A stretch of DNA of 61,600 bases, taken from IMG/VR virus record IMGVR_UViG_3300025168_000088, positions 1 to 61,600 of that record; one strand, given 5' to 3'. The notes beneath the pieces are model-generated. The model saw only the letters and a program-made list of their open reading frames with translations. It did not search any database and had not been told where the DNA came from. This stretch comes from a virus. Positions 34,348 to 41,059 of the stretch are shown piece by piece; the first letter of the stretch is position 1; each line of letters opens with the position of its first letter. The translations under genes and the position numbers were made by a program.

Positions 34348-34565
34348 GTGTGCTCACGACACAGGAGATACAGAACGCCATAGATGAGGCATGGGTGATA
34401 GGGGAATTACTACACCGTGAGATGCACTTGTCGGGGCGAGTCAATGAATATACCAAAGACGAACTCGATTGGATGCACGAAGCCGAGGGTGCGTGCCTGT
34501 GTCACATTAGACAGATGAGTTCCTTACTCGGAGACTTCAATCCATTCGGAGGGCGAAAAGCATGA
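34344..34565 (+). CDS. small hypothetical protein
   Basis: 73 aa, acidic and helical (IQNAIDEAWVIGELLHREM), with a CLCH pair near the C-terminus. Overlaps both neighbours as ATGA. Function unknown. Confidence 0.5.
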   Translation: MSVLTTQEIQNAIDEAWVIGELLHREMHLSGRVNEYTKDELDWMHEAEGACLCHIRQMSSLLGDFNPFGGRKA

Positions 34566-34604
34566 ACAATCCTACGGATTGGTATGATACCATCGACCAA
34601 AACG

Positions 34605-34636
34605 AATATATAGGGCCGGCCCCCCTAATTGAAAAC
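34605..34636 (+). promoter_or_regulatory. class A promoter with GC hairpin
   Basis: ATATATAGGGCCGGCCCCCC then TAATTG. It lies inside a longer reading frame that starts at 34562 and upstream of the ATG at 34667. Confidence 0.55.
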
Positions 34637-34666
34637 AAGGGTCAAGACCCAAACGGAAGTGAAAAT

Positions 34667-35062
34667 ATGAACACGACGAACATTAGCGAAAGCACAGCGA
34701 AGGAGGCATTCTACAATGCCACCGGATTTACCCCCGAACTACCCCAAGTTATCAACTGGGCGATACAATGCCTTACGGACTTTGAGATTGAGCCTACTGC
34801 CGAGTTCGCAGACTTTGAGCGAGTTCTCGCAGACTATGCCGATACAGAAGCGAGTCGCAACACCTACTACCTCAACGCATTGATTGCCGCCGACGGTGGC
34901 ATTTGGGCTACTAATTGGCTTGACGGCTGGGGCTTCGGCAACAGCAACCCAAGCGGCGAATTACAGATGGATGAGGTGCTCACAGCCTATGCTTACGAAG
35001 TGACAGTAGCGTTGATTATGGAGTATGTTCTCATGGTCGGAGACATGGAGGTGAAGGCATGA
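34667..35062 (+). CDS. hypothetical protein
   Basis: 131 aa from ATG 34667, downstream of a class A promoter; the frame also has an ATG at 34562 that overlaps the upstream stop. Acidic and helical, with Trp (GGIWATNWLDGWGFG) and a hydrophobic C-terminal helix. No family recognised. Confidence 0.55.
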   Translation: MNTTNISESTAKEAFYNATGFTPELPQVINWAIQCLTDFEIEPTAEFADFERVLADYADTEASRNTYYLNALIAADGGIWATNWLDGWGFGNSNPSGELQMDEVLTAYAYEVTVALIMEYVLMVGDMEVKA

Positions 35063-35979
35063 GTAATGTAGAACGAACCAAACAAAAAGTTGTCCGAGGT
35101 GGAGGCACTGTTGAGCAATATCACTTTATGAAAATAATGCACGACGCCCGCCGAATGGTCAAGACATACATGGGTAGCGACGGCAACGAATACCCGAACA
35201 CCAAGTTCCGAAAGTGGGACAATGATGGTAAAATACTGGCCGTGAATTACCAACCTAAAGAATGGTATGGTATAGACTACTTGACTACACTAATAACACA
35301 GCCCCGAACCGATTACTCAATTGTAAGAACCATACAAGCACTAAGACACCCATCTGTTGAGGATTTGCTACGGCTTACACACGGCAATCAACCCGTTACA
35401 GTGGCAGTAACAGTGTATGACATCCATAGCGACAAGCATGTTAAGTTGTATCAACACCCCGATGGCCCAAATTACGACGCATCCGGCAACGAAACGAATT
35501 ACCCTGTGTATCAACAGTGGTTGAACTCATGGAAAAACCGAATAATCTTGATGCCCAACAGGGCGAAGGAGTTTCGTAACTGGATGGCTCGCAACAAGTC
35601 GCTCATGGACACCATCGAGGCCAAGTATGTGCTTAAGCAAAGCCATAGTAACTACATACGACTAAAGGCAGACCTCAATTATGCCAAGATGGACACCTCT
35701 CGTAGAGCAAAAGAATTAAATGAGTTCGGTCATAAGTATGCTACGCACTGCGAAGAGTGGGAGGCAGAGGAGGCGTGGTTCAAAGCCGCACCGAAACACT
35801 TGAACACGATTACTCGAAATAACCTCAAATCCACCTATACACACACACTCATGCGAGATGCACCAAAAGATACAATGGTAATGCTGGAGCGCAATTTGGA
35901 AAGGGCTAATAAGAAGGTCAAAGATTTACAAGGTCAAATAGACACACTGGCACATACATTCGGAGGTGAGGAGGAATGA
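35059..35979 (+). CDS. hypothetical protein with C-terminal coiled coil
   Basis: 306 aa. The N-terminal two thirds are mixed (MVKTYMGSDGNEYPNTKF, later WLNSWKNRIILMPNRAK), with helices rich in Lys, Arg and Asn. The last ~40 residues (LERNLERANKKVKDLQGQI) are a coiled coil. It lies between small genes of the cluster. No family or active-site motif was recognised. Confidence 0.55.
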   Translation: MSNVERTKQKVVRGGGTVEQYHFMKIMHDARRMVKTYMGSDGNEYPNTKFRKWDNDGKILAVNYQPKEWYGIDYLTTLITQPRTDYSIVRTIQALRHPSVEDLLRLTHGNQPVTVAVTVYDIHSDKHVKLYQHPDGPNYDASGNETNYPVYQQWLNSWKNRIILMPNRAKEFRNWMARNKSLMDTIEAKYVLKQSHSNYIRLKADLNYAKMDTSRRAKELNEFGHKYATHCEEWEAEEAWFKAAPKHLNTITRNNLKSTYTHTLMRDAPKDTMVMLERNLERANKKVKDLQGQIDTLAHTFGGEEE

Positions 35980-36062
35980 TTGACACAGACGAATACGAAG
36001 AATTAGATTGCGGTTGTTGCCCGAAAATAGGATGCGGTATTGATTGCGGAGTTGAGGAGTAA
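35976..36062 (+). CDS. 28-aa cysteine-rich peptide
   Basis: A short frame with ATG overlapping the upstream stop and TAA overlapping the next ATG (TAATG). The composition is acidic with five cysteines (DCGCCP, GCG, DCG). Double overlap suggests it is real; it may bind zinc. Confidence 0.4.
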   Translation: MIDTDEYEELDCGCCPKIGCGIDCGVEE

Positions 36063-36673
36063 TGAATATCTTTGCACTATCAACCGACCCTGAGATGGCG
36101 GCGCAAATGGTGTGTGACAAACACGCCAGTAAAATGTGCGTCGAGACTGCACAGATGATGGCTTCGGCCATGCTTCGCAACGGATTCGAGCCGGAGGATA
36201 TGCCACTCACACAGAAGGGCACGCCTTACAAGGGTGGCTACAAACACCACCCCTGCACAGTATGGGCCGGCGATAACTGGGCTAATTTTCTATGGCTCGC
36301 TCAACATGGACTGGCACTATGTAAGGAGTTCAAGATGCGATACGGCGACGGGCGAGTAGAACATGCTTGTCGTTTGCCTATACAGATTATGCTCAACAGG
36401 GCCATAAACCGCCGAGACACAGGCATATACAATCACCTGCGAGGCAGGGATGATGAGACATGGGCGAAGAAAACTCCCTTCGCTATGGCTATGCCCGACG
36501 AGTTCAAGCGTGATGATGGCAAAGAGGTGCTCGCATACCGAGAATACTACAAGTCAAAGGTGTTCAAGGATGGCTCCCGCCCTACATGGGCAAAGGGTCG
36601 TGGACGCCCTAATTGGTGGCGTCGCTACCAAGCACCGCTGGGTTGGAACGGGAGGGAATGGTTTGGTGAATAA
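36062..36673 (+). CDS. conserved phage protein (CDKHxxKM family)
   Basis: 203 aa. The N-terminal pattern (ALSTDPEMAAQMVCDKH, then VETAQMM) followed by a His-rich segment, WAGDNWANFLWLAQHGLAL and an acidic RYG region is common in marine phages. Such proteins are sometimes annotated as pyrimidine-dimer glycosylases, but the function is unproven. The C-terminus is basic and rich in Trp/Arg (GRPNWWRRYQ). Confidence 0.6.
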   Translation: MNIFALSTDPEMAAQMVCDKHASKMCVETAQMMASAMLRNGFEPEDMPLTQKGTPYKGGYKHHPCTVWAGDNWANFLWLAQHGLALCKEFKMRYGDGRVEHACRLPIQIMLNRAINRRDTGIYNHLRGRDDETWAKKTPFAMAMPDEFKRDDGKEVLAYREYYKSKVFKDGSRPTWAKGRGRPNWWRRYQAPLGWNGREWFGE

Positions 36674-36863
36674 TCGCCCACACGACCAAATACGCACCAT
36701 GATTGATGATGCCGATGCGCTCAAAGAAGTATGGTTTGACAAGATGGCAAACGCTACCTCACGGAGCGAGCGAGCAGAGGCTATACGGAATTACAACGCC
36801 CTGCGTGGTGTCGTCAAGGCACTGCGTTGGGCATACTTCGGTGGAGATTCACCGCTGAATTGA
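36666..36863 (+). CDS. small hypothetical protein (GTG start)
   Basis: 65 aa from GTG 36666, overlapping the upstream stop by 8 nt. Helical and basic at its C-terminus (EAIRNYNALRGVVKALRWA). A longer reading of this frame runs upstream inside the previous gene and is not supported. Function unknown. Confidence 0.5.
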   Translation: MNNRPHDQIRTMIDDADALKEVWFDKMANATSRSERAEAIRNYNALRGVVKALRWAYFGGDSPLN

Positions 36864-36889
36864 TATAGGGGGAGCCTCAATTGACAAAC
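36862..36889 (+). promoter_or_regulatory. class A promoter
   Basis: GATATAGGGGGAGCC then TCAATTG, ending just before ATG 36890. Confidence 0.5.
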
Positions 36890-37159
36890 ATGGACAAATA
36901 CAAAATACACTTCATCGACGGCTACATCGAAGTCGAAGAACGCAAATCGCCCAACGGAACACCCGAAGCCAAGTGCACCCTGCATCTATGGGATGCACCA
37001 TATGTAACCAAAATGCCAAGACTCTTTCGAGAGGTAGTGGCATGGGCAAACGAAAACAATTACACCCACACCAAGTTGCTTATGCAGGGTGTTGATAATG
37101 AGGTGCCTACACCTTATGTCATAGCATGGCAACAAATCCAAATGGAGGAACACGAATGA
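36890..37159 (+). CDS. hypothetical protein
   Basis: 89 aa from ATG 36890 (MDKYKIHFIDGYIEVEERK). Beta-rich with conserved-looking aromatic residues. It begins a new transcript directly after a class A promoter. It overlaps the next gene as ATGA. Function unknown. Confidence 0.55.
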   Translation: MDKYKIHFIDGYIEVEERKSPNGTPEAKCTLHLWDAPYVTKMPRLFREVVAWANENNYTHTKLLMQGVDNEVPTPYVIAWQQIQMEEHE

Positions 37160-37467
37160 AAAAATATAGTGAATACCTAAACGAGCAATATACCCCGCTT
37201 ACACGGGATGAAGTAATGAAATTACAGAGGACAGCGAACAACTACTTGGGTCAAATTGACCCGAACAGTGAGGCCCAAGACGAGTTGCGACAGATGACTG
37301 TTAATCTCAATGTGGCCTTAAGTGAGGTCGCATTCCTACGGGAGCAAATGGCAGTTGCCTACCAATACATAGGGCGACGAGCACCAAACCCAGCACCGAC
37401 TAAGTATCGTGAGGTCATGCACCATGCGACACGGATTCGGGCTGAGGAACGGGGGGTGAAGCAGTGA
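37156..37467 (+). CDS. hypothetical helical protein
   Basis: 103 aa from ATG 37156 (MKKYSEYLNEQYTPLTRDE). Long central helices with Gln/Leu heptads (DELRQMTVNLNVALSEVAFL). Overlaps both neighbours. Function unknown. Confidence 0.5.
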   Translation: MKKYSEYLNEQYTPLTRDEVMKLQRTANNYLGQIDPNSEAQDELRQMTVNLNVALSEVAFLREQMAVAYQYIGRRAPNPAPTKYREVMHHATRIRAEERGVKQ

Positions 37468-37724
37468 TTATGCACAGCGACTACCTGCTCATCACAGATG
37501 ACATGAAGGTGGGCGACATGCTATGGACTGCGCCGGACAAAGAGCCGCAGGCAGTAATCAAGTATGCCGCTAAAATGAAGAAGTTTTCCGAGAGCAACTT
37601 GGAATTGATTAAGGCCCAATTTGAACGGACTAAGATTCAGTATGAGCGGCAACTCAAGAACGCTACCTACTGGGGCATGGCCGTGTCATTGGCTAAAGAA
37701 GACTTGAAGGGGGGCTTACAATGA
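37464..37724 (+). CDS. small hypothetical protein (GTG start)
   Basis: 86 aa, GTG at 37464 overlapping the upstream stop as GTGA. Helical with a Lys/Arg-rich middle (LELIKAQFERTKIQYERQL). Overlaps the next gene as ATGA. Function unknown. Confidence 0.5.
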   Translation: MIMHSDYLLITDDMKVGDMLWTAPDKEPQAVIKYAAKMKKFSESNLELIKAQFERTKIQYERQLKNATYWGMAVSLAKEDLKGGLQ

Positions 37725-37882
37725 ACGCTCTCGCTACAACGACAGACATAGCCCTCGATGCGATAAAGATTATCCGCATGCTTGGGCACGACGAACTCGC
37801 AAACATATTAACAAAGAGGCTATTGATAGCACAGAAAAATATATATGGGGGCAACCCCGCAATAACAAATGGAGGCAACTGA
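37721..37882 (+). CDS. small hypothetical protein
   Basis: A 53-aa frame starting in an ATGA overlap and running through the class A promoter at 37838. Helical (ALDAIKIIRMLGHDELANIL) with a Gly/Asn-rich tail that is partly the promoter sequence read as protein. Function unknown. Confidence 0.4.
   Translation: MNALATTTDIALDAIKIIRMLGHDELANILTKRLLIAQKNIYGGNPAITNGGN
37838..37858 (+). promoter_or_regulatory. class A promoter
   Basis: AATATATATGGGGGCAACCCC, with G5...C4 arms around a 3-nt loop. It lies inside the preceding small gene and upstream of ATG 37884. Confidence 0.55.
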
Positions 37883-37883
37883 A

Positions 37884-38096
37884 ATGAATAGAGAACTTTT
37901 AGAAGCGGCGACGGACTTACTACGGTGGGTCTTGATTAAGAACGACGGAATGATACCATTAGACTTATTGGATGCACAGCATACAATCAAGGAGGAACAG
38001 CGTGCTCAAGATATAGAGGACTACCAACATACTATGAGGGAGCAATTTCACTCGAACATAATGTATGTGTTATACGGAGATGAACCACATGAGTAA
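37884..38096 (+). CDS. hypothetical protein
   Basis: 70 aa from ATG 37884 (SD GGAGG, 8 nt spacing). Helical N-terminal half (NRELLEAATDLLRWVLI) and acidic C-terminus. Overlaps the next gene. Function unknown. Confidence 0.5.
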   Translation: MNRELLEAATDLLRWVLIKNDGMIPLDLLDAQHTIKEEQRAQDIEDYQHTMREQFHSNIMYVLYGDEPHE

Positions 38097-38298
38097 TGCT
38101 GAATATGCCGAATACCACGAGACAACGGTGCACGCAATCCTTGACGAATACATGACGAAGGAAAGCGCAATAGCGGCACTCATGGACTACTTTCGCAAAG
38201 CCGATAAACATGTCGTGATAGACGAGTTGGCCGAGTGGGTGTATGCCGACGAAGGATGTAGCATAGTAGATATTCGGGGGTGGGTTAAGTATGAGTGA
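38089..38298 (+). CDS. hypothetical helical protein
   Basis: 69 aa from ATG 38089, overlapping the upstream gene by 8 nt. Acidic helices (AILDEYMTKESAIAALMDY) and a final WVKYE. Function unknown. Confidence 0.45.
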   Translation: MSNAEYAEYHETTVHAILDEYMTKESAIAALMDYFRKADKHVVIDELAEWVYADEGCSIVDIRGWVKYE

Positions 38299-38458
38299 AG
38301 GTCGAAGAGTATGCAACAATCCATACTGTGAATCCACACCTAATTGGTTTGGCAACTTCGCACTATGCTCCAAGTGCTTACATGAAGCGGTGGATGTGTT
38401 TGTTATGAACAAGTTGCTCGAAAAGACTCTTGGTAATATCAAGGAGATGAGCGAATGA
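38291..38458 (+). CDS. small zinc-finger-like protein
   Basis: A 55-aa frame with ATG overlapping the preceding gene by 8 nt and its stop overlapping the next ATG. Cys at RVCNNPYC and later LCSKC give a four-Cys zinc site. Function unknown. Confidence 0.5.
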   Translation: MSEGRRVCNNPYCESTPNWFGNFALCSKCLHEAVDVFVMNKLLEKTLGNIKEMSE

Positions 38459-38727
38459 TTGGTGGCTACATAGACCGTTGGGGAGTGCGCCATACCTTCG
38501 AGATAGGACAATGCACCACATGCGGCAAAGGCGGCAAAGTGATGGGGACTACTGAGACCCCATCTAAAAGAGCCGCAACCTTTATGTTAAGCAAACCTGT
38601 GCGTTGGTTGTATGACAAGACGGACATTGAGGGTAACACCCATGACCGACTTTGCGGCCCTTGTATCGAGCGCATCGAGTTACTCGAAGTGAAGCGAGCA
38701 GGTGAAAAAGAGGTGCCTAATCAATAA
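38455..38727 (+). CDS. zinc-ribbon protein
   Basis: 90 aa with CTTCG (residues ~20-24) and CGPC (~67-70) knuckles separated by a basic stretch. The last gene of the small-gene cluster, ending just before the class B promoter at 38730. Likely a nucleic-acid-binding accessory. Function unknown. Confidence 0.55.
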   Translation: MIGGYIDRWGVRHTFEIGQCTTCGKGGKVMGTTETPSKRAATFMLSKPVRWLYDKTDIEGNTHDRLCGPCIERIELLEVKRAGEKEVPNQ

Positions 38728-38729
38728 GG

Positions 38730-38742
38730 CTATATAGTGGCG
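38730..38742 (+). promoter_or_regulatory. class B promoter CTATATAGTGGCG
   Basis: First of a series (40187, 45514, 46453, 50507, 52762, 54283). Here the next start is ~150 nt away, so the transcript has a long leader. Confidence 0.6.
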
Positions 38743-38756
38743 TGGGTAGATAGCAT

Positions 38757-38884
38757 ACTACAACATGGGGTGGGCTTCGGCCCTCATCAATTCATCTTAG
38801 GATGAGTTGCCTCCGTTTAGTTGCTTGGTTTCTCCTGTTTGGTCGAACCCGCCCCGCCATTGAGCAACAACGGAGATGAATAAT
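38757..38884 (+). promoter_or_regulatory. structured, SD-masking RNA leader
   Basis: Three hairpins lie in ~125 nt: GGGC-UUCG-GCCC (38772-38783), TCATC-TTAG-GATGA (near 38792-38805) and a long stem in which CTCCGTT/AACGGAG (7 bp) and GTTGCT/AGCAAC (6 bp) pair across a 2-nt bulge. The 3' arm ends in the SD GGAG before ATG 38885, so folding hides the ribosome site. Possible riboswitch, thermosensor or protein-controlled leader. Confidence 0.6.
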
Positions 38885-39172
38885 ATGAGTAACACATACA
38901 TTTTAGCGGATAGCGTAGCACGATTACTGGTAGCAAACCCCGAAGGTTTGTCATCATATGAGATATTTAATCACTTGGCGGATAGCGACTTGAATAGTCG
39001 TTGGTTGCCGACACGCAATTCCATCGGCCCTAAATTACGGGCAATCGGTGGGCTTGAGAAGAGTGGTAAAAGCACAGCCTATACTACCGTAAGCACACGA
39101 AGCGTAGTAGTTTGGCGTTTGAACATAGAGGATTATATCAAATGGAGGGGTGAGGATGTTATCGGTAATTGA
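38885..39172 (+). CDS. winged-helix DNA-binding protein
   Basis: 95 aa from ATG 38885 (SD GGAG, 9 nt). Helical N-terminus (YILADSVARLLVANPEGL) and a winged-helix-like pattern (SSYEIFNHLADSDL, then a basic beta-hairpin ending VVVWRLNI). Likely a transcription regulator or replication initiator. Controlled by an SD-masking leader. An in-frame ATG at 38876 is possible. Confidence 0.55.
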   Translation: MSNTYILADSVARLLVANPEGLSSYEIFNHLADSDLNSRWLPTRNSIGPKLRAIGGLEKSGKSTAYTTVSTRSVVVWRLNIEDYIKWRGEDVIGN

Positions 39173-39926
39173 TTTGAAAACAATTCACTACGAGCGCACA
39201 TACCCTTACACTCGTAGCCGACAAGGGCGACTGGTTCAAGAGCCATACTTTACAGTATGCGACGGTGGCGACACTTATCACTTGAGAGGTAAGACAGTAA
39301 TGTGGTCTTTCCTTGACTCGCTATACCCCAAAGACCCTCTACCAAGAGGGCCGGTCGAGGATGATTTATTCGCACCGAACATAGATACTCCTTCAATGCT
39401 ACACTTGTTTAACGACTTCGCCAAAGAAGCGGCGAGCACCAACAGGTATCTTGTCATAGAACATGATAAACACGAGGTTTCTTTTGTTCGTAATCTCGAT
39501 GCTTTCTCCCTCTCTACGGACATAGAGAAGGTCGGAGGAATGCTACAAAGTGCTGGCTTCTCAGTAGAGTATAGGCCGAGCGTCTATATTGACTCACGAG
39601 GCAGTCACTTACGAGCCTCTTTGTTTTGTCGCATAGGCAAACATACACTGCGTGTCACGGACATAGGTAGTAAATACTACCTTAGTATCAGTATTCTCGA
39701 CCCGACGGGTAAAAAATACTGCATCATGCCGCCGAACACGATAGGTAAGAGCCATGACAAAAATGTTATTGGCGTATTGCGTAACATACTCGATGTTGCT
39801 TCTGTTGGTATTACTACCCAAGTAGCAATTCAACTAAGCACAGTGCCGGCAGTAAATGAGTCACCTTACATGATGACTCGTGAATTAGATACATTACTGC
39901 ATGATAGATTGCGGAGGTGCATATAA
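39156..39926 (+). CDS. hypothetical protein
   Basis: 256 aa from ATG 39156 (SD GGAGG). Mixed alpha/beta, with a central acidic region and several Tyr/Asp residues (PSVYIDSRGSHLRASLFC, then LRVTDIGSKYYLSI). Overlaps the upstream gene by 17 nt. Located immediately before the replication-module intergenic region. No family recognised. Confidence 0.55.
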   Translation: MLSVIDLKTIHYERTYPYTRSRQGRLVQEPYFTVCDGGDTYHLRGKTVMWSFLDSLYPKDPLPRGPVEDDLFAPNIDTPSMLHLFNDFAKEAASTNRYLVIEHDKHEVSFVRNLDAFSLSTDIEKVGGMLQSAGFSVEYRPSVYIDSRGSHLRASLFCRIGKHTLRVTDIGSKYYLSISILDPTGKKYCIMPPNTIGKSHDKNVIGVLRNILDVASVGITTQVAIQLSTVPAVNESPYMMTRELDTLLHDRLRRCI

Positions 39927-40215
39927 GTATTGCGGAATTAAGTTGGTATAATTTTTTTTTGACAACGAAAAAAAACCAACTCACTGCGCCTCTATTGCTC
40001 TAATTAAGTTATTTCGTTAAAGACATTTATCTTAATACAGGATATACTATACTATTACTATACTATACTATAACCTTTTTATTGAATACCTCTTATACGA
40101 ATTAACTTATTACATGCGAATCGAGGAGCAGTGTCACGGTTTAATTTCGTTTGCTGGATTGAAGTTACCAACTTAATTCGGGAACACTTAAGTAGTGACG
40201 AAGGATTGATGAAGA
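39927..40215. other. AT-rich candidate replication origin
   Basis: No gene. GAATTAAGTTGGTA (39935-39948) and its perfect reverse complement (40166-40179) bracket ~217 bp that are very AT-rich, with repeated TATAC/ACTATA units near 40046-40076 and related motifs near 40002 and 40101. A T9 run at 39952-39960 may terminate the upstream gene. It lies directly before the replication genes. Confidence 0.5.
40187..40200 (+). promoter_or_regulatory. promoter CTTAAGTAGTGACG
   Basis: TATA-like centre 26-27 nt before ATG 40216. Same tail as the polymerase promoter at 50507. Confidence 0.55.
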
Positions 40216-41055
40216 ATGATGATGACTAAACATAACACCATAGACATATACCAACGAAGTGAATGGCCGGATGTTCTACAAGGAGTGTTGCTATACTCCG
40301 AGAATGAATACGGTTGCGCTTCGCACATAGCCATGAACTCGTTTGTTGAAGACAGCGAACCCGATGGTAGAATACTTACGCACCTAATTAACCAAATGGT
40401 TTTCAATCAAACAAAGGACTATGAGCAGGTGGGCTGGACTTACCACTTCTACAACGGCTACATGATTGTCAATATCAACAAGTGGCCCCAAACACCTATC
40501 GTGCCTTTGCATGAAGCACAGGCAACATGGATTCATTGCTACCCACCAGTGCGTGACTTAGTTTCTTTTCTCAAAGAAAAGTATGACAACCTATCACTGT
40601 TGGCGTATGTGACATCAACTACAATGCACGACGCACTGAACACGGATATTTTCGCAGTGCACTCGCCCGAACATTTGATGGGTTACTCTCACACTAATGG
40701 CACTAAGTTTACAATTATGCCTAAACATAAGACTGGCATCAAAGGTGATTTATTTTTCAGTCCTCCCTCTTGGATGTTCCCTCATCTCGCAGTAGGAATG
40801 GGCTTTAGTCAAGCCATTACTATATTCAGTGGGCACGACCCCGAATCGGGTGACATTGATGAGATAGCGGCTCTTACATTATTCCGGTGGCTTAACACAG
40901 TCATGGGTAATCCCATAACAAAACACTCATACAATCGTTCTCTAAGGAAAACTAAGAAGGATGTGAAGGCCGCAATTGAAATGCGAAACGACCTTGAAGA
41001 ACTACTTGAGAACGCAAAGAACACTGATGACGCACCTAATGTGCTATGGGGATGA
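40216..41055 (+). CDS. possible PAC2-like proteasome-assembly chaperone homologue
   Basis: 279 aa from ATG 40216. The C-terminal half has the order of PAC2 family members: a segment with IFSGHDPESGDIDEIAALTL, a helix, and a C-terminal helix of alternating Lys/Glu (KKDVKAAIEMRNDLEELLE). The N-terminal part begins with a long strand and Gly/Ala turns. PAC2 proteins chaperone proteasome assembly, and a viral copy could modify host proteolysis. Evidence is pattern-level only; a viral protein of unknown role is also possible. Confidence 0.4.
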   Translation: MMMTKHNTIDIYQRSEWPDVLQGVLLYSENEYGCASHIAMNSFVEDSEPDGRILTHLINQMVFNQTKDYEQVGWTYHFYNGYMIVNINKWPQTPIVPLHEAQATWIHCYPPVRDLVSFLKEKYDNLSLLAYVTSTTMHDALNTDIFAVHSPEHLMGYSHTNGTKFTIMPKHKTGIKGDLFFSPPSWMFPHLAVGMGFSQAITIFSGHDPESGDIDEIAALTLFRWLNTVMGNPITKHSYNRSLRKTKKDVKAAIEMRNDLEELLENAKNTDDAPNVLWG

Positions 41056-41059
41056 TTGC

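Noticed and set aside
38811-38875. Possible tRNA (7-bp end stem with TA after it)
   Set aside because: No D-, anticodon- or T-arm can be placed; the stem instead continues as a 6-bp helix that masks an SD.
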